A stretch of DNA of 64,000 nucleotides, taken from the NCBI RefSeq assembly GCF_051014685.1, contig NW_027478594.1:744001-808000 (forward strand). The letters run 5' to 3'. Every line of letters starts with the position of its first letter. Within the stretch, counting starts at the first letter, position 1. This DNA comes from Ptiloglossa arizonensis. Taxonomy: Eukaryota; Arthropoda; Insecta; Hymenoptera; Colletidae. Under the pieces are notes generated by a model. That model saw only the letters and a program-made list of their open reading frames with translations. It had not been told where the DNA came from and searched no databases. The position numbers were made by a program, and so were the translations under genes. Of the stretch, positions 1 through 11,600 are shown one piece after another.

Positions 1-203
1 AGTATGGCCTAGGGCAAAAATACACACACCGTTGTAATCGGGCGAGTTTCTGCTTTCAGATGCAATAGGAAATTCTCGAGTTCGTCAATCCGTTCGCGAG
101 ATATGGAAGTTTGAAGTTAAGGAATGATTGAGAAACCATCAAAATTTTCGCAAGTCTGATACTCGAAACCAATAACTGGAATGGCCTAGGGGAAAAGTAC
201 ACA

Positions 204-220
204 CACCATTGTAATCGTCC
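204..220 (+). other. Site homologous to the CENP-B-box-like stretch of the satellite (monomer positions 22-38)
   Basis: This marks one instance of a 17-bp position that recurs in every monomer. In copies reading CACCGTTGTAATCGGGC (for example near 27-43 and many monomers throughout), it matches 7 of the 9 bases generally regarded as essential in the mammalian CENP-B box (NTTCGNNNNANNCGGGN). The two T bases at positions 2-3 are replaced by A and C. The copy at these coordinates has CACCATTGTAATCGTCC and matches less well, illustrating the variation. The motif could be coincidental, and a CENP-B-type protein in this organism is unknown. Confidence 0.3.
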
Positions 221-300
221 GAGTTTCTACTTTCAGATGCTACAGGAATTTCTCGAGTTCGTCATTCCGTTCGCGAGATATGGGAGTTTGAAGTTAAGGA

Positions 301-316
301 ATGGTTGAGAAACCAT
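301..316 (+). other. Potential hairpin, repeated in many monomers
   Basis: ATGGTTGAGAAACCAT forms a perfect 6-bp inverted repeat (ATGGTT/AACCAT) around a GAGA loop, at monomer positions 119-134. It is shown here for the second monomer. Many monomers have it intact. Others carry GCTTGAG or GATTGAG, which breaks one base pair. It could form a small cruciform in DNA or a stem-loop in satellite transcripts; no function is shown. Confidence 0.5.
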
Positions 317-3300
317 CAAAATTTTCGCAGGCCTGATACTCGAATCCAATAACTACAGAGGCCTAGGGGAAAAATGCACGTACCGTTGAAATCGGGCGAG
401 TTTCTGCTTTCAGATGCAATAGGAAATTCTCGAGTTCGTCAATCCGTTCGCAAGATATGGGAGTTTGAAGTTACGGAATGCTTGAGAAACCATCAAAATT
501 TTCGCAAGTCTGATACTCGAAACCAATAACTACAATGGCCTAGGTGGAAAATACACATACCGTTGTAAACGGGCGAGTTTCTGCTTTCAGATGCAACAGG
601 AATCTCTCGAGTTCGTCAATCCGTTCGCGAGATATGGGAGTTTGAAGTTAAGGAATGGTTGAGAAACAATCAAAATTCTCGCAATTCTGATACTCGAAAC
701 CAATAACTACAAAGGCCTAGGGGAAAAATACACATACCTTTGTAATCGGGCGAGTTTCCACTTTCAGATGCAACAGGAATTTCTCGAGTTCGTCAATCCG
801 TTCGCGAGATATGGGAGTTTGAAGTTAAGGACTGGTTGAGAAACCATCGAAATTTTCGTAATTCTGATGCTAGAAACGAATAACTGGAATGGCCTAGGGG
901 AAAAGTACACACACCATTCTAATCGGGCGAGTCTCTACTTTGAGATGCAACAGGAATTTCTCGAGATCGTCATTCCGTTCGCGAGATATGGGAGTCTGAA
1001 GTTAAGGAACGGTTGAGAAACCGTCAAAATTTTCGCAATTCTGACGCTAGAAACCAATAACTACAATGGCCTAAGGGAAAAGTACACACACCATTGTAAT
1101 CGTGCGAGTTTCTACTTTCAGATACAACAGGAATTTCTCGAGTTCGTCATTCCGTTCGCTAGATATGGGAGTTTGAAGTTAAGGAATCGTTGAGAAACCA
1201 TCGAAATTTTCGCAATTCTGATGATAGAAACGAACAACTGGAATGGCCTAGGGGAAAAGTACAAAAACCATTCTATTCGGGCGAGTCTCTACTTTCAGAT
1301 GCAACAGGAATTTCTCGAGTTCTTCAATCCGTTCGCGAGATATGGGAGATTGAAGTTAAGGAATGGTTGAGAAACGCTCAAAATTTTCGCAAGTCTGATA
1401 CTCGAAACCAATAACTACAAAGGCCTAGGGGAAAAACACACATATCTTTGTAATCGGGCGAGTTTCTGCTTTCAGATGCATCAGGAATTTCTCGACTTCG
1501 TCAATCCGTTCGCGAGATATGGGAGTTTGAAGTTAAGGAATGCTTGAGAAACCATCAAAATTTTCGCCAGTCTGATACTCGAAACCAATAACTACAAAGG
1601 CCTAGGGGAAAAATGCACATACCTTTGTAATCGGGCGAGTTTCCACTTTCAGATGCAACAGGAATTTCTCGAGATCGTCATTCCGTTCGCGAGATATGGG
1701 AGTCTGAAGTTAAGGAATGCTTGAGAAACCATCAAAATTTTCGCAATTCTGATGCTAGAAAACAATAACTGGAATGGCCTAGGGGAAAAGTACACACACC
1801 ATTGTAATCGTGCGAGTTTCTACTTTCAGATGCAACAGGAATTTCTCGAGTTCGTCATTCCGTTCGCGAGATATGGGAGTTTGAAGTTAAGGAATGGTTG
1901 AGAAACCATCAAAATTTTCGCAGGCCTGATACTCGAAACCAATAACTACAAAGGCCTAGGGGAAAAATGCACATACCGTTGAAATCGGGCGAGTTTCTGC
2001 TTTCAGATGCAATAGGAAATTCTCGAGTTCGTCAATCCGTTCGCGAGATATGGGAGTTTGAAGTTAAGGAATGCTTGAGAAACCATCAGAATTTTCGCAA
2101 GTCTGATACTCGAAACCAATAACTACAAAGGCCTAGGGGAAAAACACACATATCTTTGTAATCGGGCGAGTTTCTGCTTTCATATGCAACTGGAATTTCT
2201 GGAGTTCGTCAATCCGTTCGCGAGATATGGGAGTTTGAAGTTAAGGAATGCTTGAGGAACCATCAAAATTTTCGCCAGTCTGATACTCGAAACCAATAAC
2301 TACAAAGGCCTAGGGGAAAAATGCACATACCTTTGTAATCGGGCGAGTTTCCACTTTCAGATGCAACAGGAATTTCTCGAGATCGTCATTCCGTTCGCGA
2401 GATATGGGAGTTTGAAGTTAAGGAATGGTTGAGAAACCATCAAAATTTTGGCAGGCCTGATACTCGAAACCAATAACTACAAAGGCCTAGGGGAAAAATG
2501 CACATACCGTTGAAATCGGGCGAGTTTCTGCTTTCAGATGCAAAAGGAAATTCTCGAGTTCGTCAATCCGTTCGCGAGATATGGAAGTTTGAAGTTAAGG
2601 AATGATTGAGGAACCTTCAAAATTTTCGCAAGTCTGATACTCGAAACCAATAACTGGAATGGCCTAGGGGAAAAGTACACACACCATTGTAATCGTGCGA
2701 GTTTCTACTTTCAGATGCAACAGGAATTTCTCGAGTTCGTCATTCCGTTCGCGAGATATGGGAGTTTGAAGTTAAGGAATGGTTGAGAAACCATCAAAAT
2801 TTTCGCAGGCCTGATACTCGAAACCAATAACTACAAAGGCCTAGGGGAAAAACACACATATCTTTGTAATCGGGCGAGTTTCTGCTTTCAGATGCAACAG
2901 GAATTTCTCGAGTTCGTCAATCCGTTCGCGAGATATGGGAGTTTGAAGTTAAGGAATGCTTGAGAAACCATCAAAATTTTCGCCAGTCTGATACTCGAAA
3001 CCAATAACTACAAAGGCCTAGGGGAAAAATGCACATACCGTTGAAATCGGGCGAGTTTCTGCTTTCAGATGCAATAGGAAATTCTCGAGTTCGTCAATCC
3101 GTTCGCAAGATGTGGGAGTTTGAAGTTAAGGAATGCTTGAGAAACCATCAAAATTTTCGCAAGACTGATACTCGAAACCAATCACTACAATGGCCTAGGG
3201 GGAAAATACACATGCCGTTGTAATCGGGCGAGTTTCTGCTTTCAGATGCAACAGGAGTTTCTCGAGTTCGTCAATCCGTTCGCGAGATATGGGTGTTTGA

Positions 3301-3540
3301 AGTTAAGGAATGCTTGAGAAACCATCAAAATTTTCGCCAGTCTGATACTCGAAACCAATAACTACAAAGGCCTAGGGGAAAAATGCACATACCTTTGTAA
3401 TCGGGCGAGTTTCTGCTTTCAGATGCAATAGGAAATTCTCAAATTCGTCAATCCGTTCCCGAGATATGGGAGTTTGAAGTTAAGGAATGCTTGAGAAACC
3501 ATCAAAATTTTCGCAAGTCGGATACTCGAATCCAATAACA

Positions 3541-5133
3541 AGTATGGCCTAGGGCAAAAATACACATACCGTTGTAATCGGGCGAGTTTCTGCTTTCAGA
3601 TGCAATAGGAAATTCTCGAGTTCGTCAATCCGTTCGCGAGATATGGAAGTTTGAAGTTAAGGAATGATTGAGGAACCTTCAAAATTTTCGCAAGTCTGAT
3701 ACTCGAAACCAATAACTGGAATGGCCTAGGGGAAAAGTACACACACCATTGTAATCGTGCGAGTTTCTACTTTCAGATGCAACAGGAATTTCTCGAGTTC
3801 GTCATTCCGTTCGCGAGATATGGGAGTTTGAAGTTAAGGAATGGTTGAGAAACCATCAAAATTTTCGCAGGCCTGATACTCGAAACCAATAACTACATAG
3901 GCCTAGGGGAAAAATGCACATACCTTTGAAATCGGGCGAGTTTCTGCTTTCAGATGCAATAGGAAATTCTCGAGTTCGTCAATCCGTTCGCAAGATGTGG
4001 GAGTTTGAAGTTAAGGAATGCTTGAGAAACCATCAAAATTTTCGCAAGTCTGATACTCGAAACCAATCACTACAATGGCCTAGGGGGAAAATACACATGC
4101 CGTTGTAATCGGGCGAGTTTCTGCTTTCAGATGCAACAGGAGTTTCTCGAGTTCGTCAATCCGTTCGCGAGATATGGGAGTTTGAAGTTAAGGAATGCTT
4201 GAGAAACCATCAAAATTTTCGCCAGTCTGATACTCGAAACCAATAACTACAAAGGCCTAGGGGAAAAACGCACATACCGTTGAAATCGGGCGAGTTTCTG
4301 CTTTCAGATGCAACAGGAATTTCTCGAGATCGTCATTCCGTTCGCGAGATATGGGTGTTTGAAGTTAAGGAATGCTTGAGAAACCATCAAAATTTTCGCC
4401 AGTCTGATACTCGAAACCAATAACTACATAGGCCTAGGGGAAAAATGCACATACCTTTGAAATCGGGCGAGTTTCTGCTTTCAGATGCAATAGGAAATTC
4501 TCGAGTTCGTCAATCCGTTCGCAAGATGTGGGAGTTTGAAGTTAAGGAATGCTTGAGAAACCATCAAAATTTTCGCAAGTCTGATACTCGAAACCAATCA
4601 CTACAATGGCCTAGGGGGAAAATACACATGCCGTTGTAATCGGGCGAGTTTCTGCTTTCAGATGCAACAGGAGTTTCTCGAGTTCGTCAATCCGTTCGCG
4701 AGATATGGGAGTTTGAAGTTAAGGAATGCTTGAGAAACCATCAAAATTTTCGCCAGTCTGATACTCGAAACCAATAACTACAAAGGCCTAGGGGAAAAAC
4801 GCACATACCGTTGAAATCGGGCGAGTTTCTGCTTTCAGATGCAACAGGAATTTCTCGAGATCGTCATTCCGTTCGCGAGATATGGGTGTTTGAAGTTAAG
4901 GAATGCTTGAGAAACCATCAAAATTTTCGCCAGTCTGATACTCGAAACCAATAACTACAAAGGCCTAGGGGAAAAATGCACATACCTTTGTAATCGGGCG
5001 AGTTTCTGCTTTCAGATGCAATAGGAAATTCTCGAATTCGTCAATCCGTTCCCGAGATATGGGAGTTTGAAGTTAAGGAATGCTTGAGAAACCATCAAAA
5101 TTTTCGCAAGTCTGATACTCGAATCCAATAACA
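3541..5133 (+). repeat. 9-monomer segment between block A copies, with a nested 3-mer duplication
   Basis: Exactly 9 x 177 bp separate two full 20-mer copies. Inside it, 3,900-4,430 and 4,431-4,961 are a direct duplication of three monomers (531 bp). Both units start with the ACATAGGCCTAGG variant and contain the rare AAGATGTGGGAG, CCAATCACTACAATGG and ACACATGCCG variants. The first two monomers (3,541-3,900) carry the GATTGAGGAACCTTC variant, as does the stretch from 13,984, so that segment was copied between the two places. Confidence 0.8.
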
Positions 5134-8100
5134 AGTATGGCCTAGGGCAAAAATACACATACCGTTGTAATCGGGCGAGTTTCTGCTTTCAGATGCAATA
5201 GGAAATTCTCGAGTTCGTCAATCCGTTCGCGAGATATGGAAGTTTGAAGTTAAGGAATGATTGAGAAACCATCAAAATTTTCGCAAGTCTGATACTCGAA
5301 ACCAATAACTGGAATGGCCTAGGGGAAAAGTACACACACCATTGTAATCGTCCGAGTTTCTACTTTCAGATGCTACAGGAATTTCTCGAGTTCGTCATTC
5401 CGTTCGCGAGATATGGGAGTTTGAAGTTAAGGAATGGTTGAGAAACCATCAAAATTTTCGCAGGCCTGATACTCGAATCCAATAACTACAGAGGCCTAGG
5501 GGAAAAATGCACGTACCGTTGAAATCGGGCGAGTTTCTGCTTTCAGATGTAATAGGAAATTCTCGAGTTCGTCAATCCGTTCGCAAGATATGGGAGTTTG
5601 AAGTTACGGAATGCTTGAGAAACCATCAAAATTTTCGCAAGTCTGATACTCGAAACCAATAACTACAATGGCCTAGGTGGAAAATACACATACCGTTGTA
5701 AACGGGCGAGTTTCTGCTTTCAGATGCAACAGGAATCTCTCGAGTTCGTCAATCCGTTCGCGAGATATGGGAGTTTGAAGTTAAGGACTGGTTGAGAAAC
5801 CATCGAAATTTTCGCAATTCTGATGCTAGAAACGAATAACTGGAATGGCCTAGGGGAAAAGTACACACACCATTCTAATCGGGCGAGTCTCTACTTTGAG
5901 ATGCAACAGGAATTTCTCGAGATCGTCATTCCGTTCGCGAGATATGGGAGTCTGAAGTTAAGGAACGGTTGAGAAACCATCAAAATTTTCGCAATTCTGA
6001 CGCTAGAAACCAATAACTACAATGGCCTAAGGGAAAAGTACACACACCATTGTAATCGTGCGAGTTTCTACTTTCAGATACAACAGGAATTTCTCGAGTT
6101 CGTCATTCCGTTCGCTAGATATGGGAGTTTGAAGTTAAGGAATCGTTGAGAAACCATCGAAATTTTCGCAATTCTGATGATAGAAACGAATAACTGGAAT
6201 GGCCTAGGGGAAAAGTACAAAAACCATTCTATTCGGGCGAGTCTCTACTTTCAGATGCAACAGGAATTTCTCGAGTTCTTCAATCCGTTCGCGAGATATG
6301 GGAGATTGAAGTTAAGGAATGGTTGAGAAACGCTCAAAATTTTCGCAAGTCTGATACTCGAAACCAATAACTACAAAGGCCTAGGGGAAAAACACACATA
6401 TCTTTGTAATCGGGCGAGTTTCTGCTTTCAGATGCATCAGGAATTTCTCGAGTTCGTCAATCCGTTCGCGAGATATGGGAGTTTGAAGTTAAGGAATGCT
6501 TGAGAAACCATCAAAATTTTCGCCAGTCTGATACTCGAAACCAATAACTACAAAGGCCTAGGGGAAAAATGCACAAACCTTTGTAATCGGGCGAGTTTCC
6601 ACTTTCAGATGCAACAGGAATTTCTCGAGATCGTCATTCCGTTCGCGAGATATGGGAGTCTGAAGTTAAGGAATGCTTGAGAAACCATCAAAATTTTCGC
6701 AATTCTGATGCTAGAAAACAATAACTGGAATGGCCTAGGGGAAAAGTACACACACCATTGTAATCGTGCGAGTTTCTACTTTCAGATGCAACAGGAATTT
6801 CTCGAGTTCGTCATTCCGTTCGCGAGATATGGGAGTTTGAAGTTAAGGAATGGTTGAGAAACCATCAAAATTTTCGCAGGCCTGATACTCGAAACCAATA
6901 ACTACAAAGGCCTAGGGGAAAAATGCACATACCGTTGAAATCGGGCGAGTTTCTGCTTTCAGATGCAATAGGAAATTCTCGAGTTCGTCAATCCGTTCGC
7001 GAGATATGGGAGTTTGAAGTTAAGGAATGCTTGAGAAACCATCAGAATTTTCGCAAGTCTGATACTCGAAACCAATAACTACAAAGGCCTAGGGGAAAAA
7101 CACACATATCTTTGTAATCGGGCGAGTTTCTGCTTTCATATGCAACTGGAATTTCTGGAGTTCGTCAATCCGTTCGCGAGATATGGGAGTTTGAAGTTAA
7201 GGAATGCTTGAGGAACCATCAAAATTTTCGCCAGTCTGATACTCGAAACCAATAACTACAAAGGCCTAGGGGAAAAATGCACATACCTTTGTAATCGGGC
7301 GAGTTTCCACTTTCAGATGCAACAGGAATTTCTAGAGATCGTCATTCCGTTCGCGAGATATGGGAGTTTGAAGTTAAGGAATGGTTGAGAAACCATCAAA
7401 ATTTTGGCAGGCCTGATACTCGAAACCAATAACTACAAAGGCCTAGGGGAAAAATGCACATACCGTTGAAATCGGGCGAGTTTCTGCTTTCAGATGCAAA
7501 AGGAAATTCTCGAGTTCGTCAATCCGTTCGCGAGATACGGAAGTTTGAAGTTAAGGAATGATTGAGGAACCTTCAAAATTTTCGCAAGTCTGATACTCGA
7601 AACCAATAACTGGAATGGCCTAGGGGAAAAGTACACACACCATTGTAATCGTGCGAGTTTCTACTATCAGATGCAACAGGAATTTCTCGAGTTCGTCAAT
7701 CCGTTCGCGAGATATGGAAGTTTGAAGTTAAGGAATGATTGAGGAACCTTCAAAATTTTCGCAAGTCTGATACTCGAAACCAATAACTGGAATGGCCTAG
7801 GGGAAAAGTACACACACCATTGTAATCGTGCGAGTTTCTACTTTCAGATGCAACAGGAATTTCTCGAGTTCGTCATTCCGTTCGCGAGATATGGGAGTTT
7901 GAAGTTAAGGAATGGTTGAGAAACCATCAAAATTTTCGCAGGCCTGATACTCGAAACCAATAACTACAAAGGCCTAGGGGAAAAACACACATATCTTTGT
8001 AATCGGGCGAGTTTCTGCTTTCAGATGCAACAGGAATTTCTCGAGTTCGTCAATCCGTTCGCGAGATATGGGAGTTTGAAGTTAAGGAATGCTTGAGAAA

Positions 8101-8673
8101 CCATCAAAATTTTCGCCAGTCTGATACTCGAAACCAATAACTACAAAGGCCTAGGGGAAAAATGCACATACCGTTGAAATCGGGCGAGTTTCTGCTTTCA
8201 GATGCAATAGGAAATTCTCGAGTTCGTCAATCCGTTCGCAAGATGTGGGAGTTTGAAGTTAAGGAATGCTTGAGAAACCATCAAAATTTTCGCAAGTCTG
8301 ATACTCGAAACCAATCACTACAATGGCCTAGGGGGAAAATACACATGCCTTTGTAATCGGGCGAGTTTCTGCTTTCAGATGCAACAGGAGTTTCTCGAGT
8401 TCGTCAATCCGTTCGCGAGATATGGGTGTTTGAAGTTAAGGAATGCTTGAGAAACCATCAAAATTTTCGCCAGTCTGATACTCGAAACCAATAACTACAA
8501 AGGCCTAGGGGAAAAATGCACATACCTTTGTAATCGGGCGAGTTTCTGCTTTCAGATGCAATAGGAAATTCTCGAATTCGTCAATCCGTTCCCGAGATAT
8601 GGGAGTTTGAAGTTAAGGAATGCTTGAGAAACCATCAAAATTTTCGCAAGTCTGATACTCGAATCCAATAACA
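5134..8673 (+). repeat. HOR block A, copy 2 (20 monomers)
   Basis: This near-identical counterpart of 1-3,540 differs by scattered single-base changes, one lost monomer (expected between about 5,770 and 5,800) and one gained monomer near 7,660-7,830. The gained monomer carries CTACTATCAGATGC and the GATTGAGGAACC variant. It is followed directly by a third copy starting at 8,674. Confidence 0.8.
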
Positions 8674-11600
8674 AGTATGGCCTAGGGCAAAAATACACAT
8701 ACCGTTGTAATCGGGCGAGTTTCTGCTTTCAGATGCAATAGGAAATTCTCGAGTTCGTCAATCCGTTCGCGAGATATGGAAGTTTGAAGTTAAGGAATGA
8801 TTGAGAAACCATCAAAATTTTCGCAAGTCTGATACTCGAAACCAATAACTGGAATGGCCTAGGGGAAAAGTACACACACCATTGTAATCGTCCGAGTTTC
8901 TTCTTTCAGATGCTACAGGAATTTCTCGAGTTCGTCATTCCGTTCGCGAGATATGGGAGTTTGAAGTTAAGGAATGGTTGAGAAACCATCAAAATTTTCG
9001 CAGGCCTGATACTCGAATCCAATAACTACAGAGGCCTAGGGGAAAAATGCACGTACCGTTGAAATCGGGCGAGTTTCTGCTTTCAGATGCAATAGGAAAT
9101 TCTCGAGTTCGTCAATCCGTTCGCAAGATATGGGAGTTTGAAGTTACGGAATGCTTGAGAAACCATCAAAATTTTCGCAAGTCTGATACTCGAAACCAAT
9201 AACTACAATGGCCTAGGTGGAAAATACACATACCGTTGTAAACGGGCGAGTTTCTGCTTTCAGATGCAACAGGAATCTCTCGAGTTCGTCAATCCGTTCG
9301 CGAGATATGGGAGTTTGAAGTTAAGGAATGGTTGAGAAACAATCAAAATTCTCGCAATTCTGATACTCGAAACCAATAACTACAAAGGCCTAGGGGAAAA
9401 ATACACATACCTTTGTAATCGGGCGAGTTTCCACTTTCAGATGCAACAGGAATTTCTCGAGTTCGTCAATCCGTTTGCGAGATATGGGAGTTTGAAGTTA
9501 AGGACTGGTTGAGAAACCATCGAAATTTTCGCAATTCTGATGCTAGAAACGAATAACTGGAATGGCCTAGGGGAAAAGTACACACACCATTCTAATCGGG
9601 CGAGTCTCTACTTTGAGATGCAACAGGAATTTCTCGAGATCGTCATTCCGTTCGCGAGATATGGGAGTCTGAAGTTAAGGAATGCTTGAGAAACCATCAA
9701 AATTTTCGCAATTCTGATGCTAGAAAACAATAACTGGAATGGCCTAGGGGAAAAGTACACACACCATTGTAATCGTGCGAGTTTCTACTTTCAGATGCAA
9801 CAGGAATTTCTCGAGTTCGTCATTCCGTTCGCGAGATATGGGAGTTTGAAGTTAAGGAATGGTTGAGAAACCATCAAAATTTTCGCAGGCCTGATACTCG
9901 AAACCAATAACTACAAAGGCCTAGGGGAAAAATGCACATACCGTTGAAATCGGGCGAGTTTCTGCTTTCAGATGCAATAGGAAATTCTCGAGTTCGTCAA
10001 TCCGTTCGCGAGATATGGGAGTTTGAAGTTAAGGAATGCTTGAGAAACCATCAGAATTTTCGCAAGTCTGATACTCGAAACCAATAACTACAAAGGCCTA
10101 GGGGAAAAACACACATATCTTTGTAATCGGGCGAGTTTCTGCTTTCATATGCAACTGGAATTTCTGGAGTTCGTCAATCCGTTCGCGAGATATGGGAGTT
10201 TGAAGTTAAGGAATGCTTGAGGAACCATCAAAATTTTCGCCAGTCTGATACTCGAAACCAATAACTACAAAGGCCTAGGGGAAAAATGCACATACCTTTG
10301 TAATCGGGCGAGTTTCCACTTTCAGATGCAACAGGAATTTCTCGAGATCGTCATTCCGTTCGCGAGATATGGGAGTTTGAAGTTAAGGAATGGTTGAGAA
10401 ACCATAAAAATTTTGGCAGGCCTGATACTCGAAACCAATAACTACAAAGGCCTAGGGGAAAAATGCACATACCGTTGAAATCGGGCGAGTTTCTGCTTTC
10501 AGATGCAAAAGGAAATTCTCGAGTTCGTCAATCCGTTCGCGAGATATGGAAGTTTGAAGTTAAGGAATGATTGAGGAACCTTCAAAATTTTCGCAAGTCT
10601 GATACTCGAAACCAATAACTGGAATGGCCTAGGGGAAAAGTACACACACCATTGTAATCGTGCGAGTTTCTACTATCAGATGCAACAGGAATTTCTCGAG
10701 TTCGTCAATCCGTTCGCGAGATATGGAAGTTTGAAGTTAAGGAATGATTGAGGAACCTTCAAAATTTTCGCAAGTCTGAAACTCGAAACCAATAACTGGA
10801 ATGGCCTAGGGGAAAAGTACACACACCATTGTAATCGTGCGAGTTTCTACTTTCAGATGCAACAGGAATTTCTCGAGTTCGTCATTCCGTTCGCGAGATA
10901 TGGGAGTTTGAAGTTAAGGAATGGTTGAGAAACCATCAAAATTTTCGCAGGCCTGATACTCGAAACCAATAACTACAAAGGCCTAGGGGAAAAATGCACA
11001 TACCGTTGAAATCGGGCGAGTTTCTGCTTTCAGATGCAATAGGAAATTCTCGAGTTCGTCAATCCGTTCGCGAGATATGGGAGTTTGAAGTTAAGGAATG
11101 CTTGAGGAACCATCAAAATTTTCGCCAGTGTGATACTCGAAACCAATAACTACAAAGGCCTAGGGGAAAAATGCACATACCTTTGTAATCGGGCGAGTTT
11201 CCACTTTCAGATGCAACAGGAATTTCTCGAGATCGTCATTCCGTTCGCGAGATATGGGAGTTTGAAGTTAAGGAATGGTTGAGAAACCATCAAAATTTTC
11301 GCCAGTCTGATACTCGAAACCAATAACTACAAAGGCCTAGGGGAAAAATGCACATACCGTTGAAATCGGGCGAGTTTCTGCTTTCAGATGCAATAGGAAA
11401 TTCTCGAGTTCGTCAATCCGTTCGCAAGATGTGGGAGTTTGAAGTTAAGGAATGCTTGAGAAACCATCAAAATTTTCGCAAGTCTGATACTCGAAACCAA
11501 TCACTACAATGGCCTAGGGGGAAAATACACATACCTTTGTAATCGGGCGAGTTTCCACTTTCAGATGCAACAGGAATTTCTCGAGTTCGTCAATCCGTTT

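Larger units (their letters stand above)
1..3540 (+). repeat. HOR block A, copy 1 (20 monomers)
   Basis: This stretch aligns with 5,134-8,673 at an offset of 5,133 bp (29 monomers). The ORF-bearing variant monomer at 3,029 reappears at 8,162 with the same offset. Copy 1 contains a monomer with AACAATCAAAATTCTCGC near 665-685 that copy 2 lacks; copy 3 has it again near 9,340. Confidence 0.8.
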
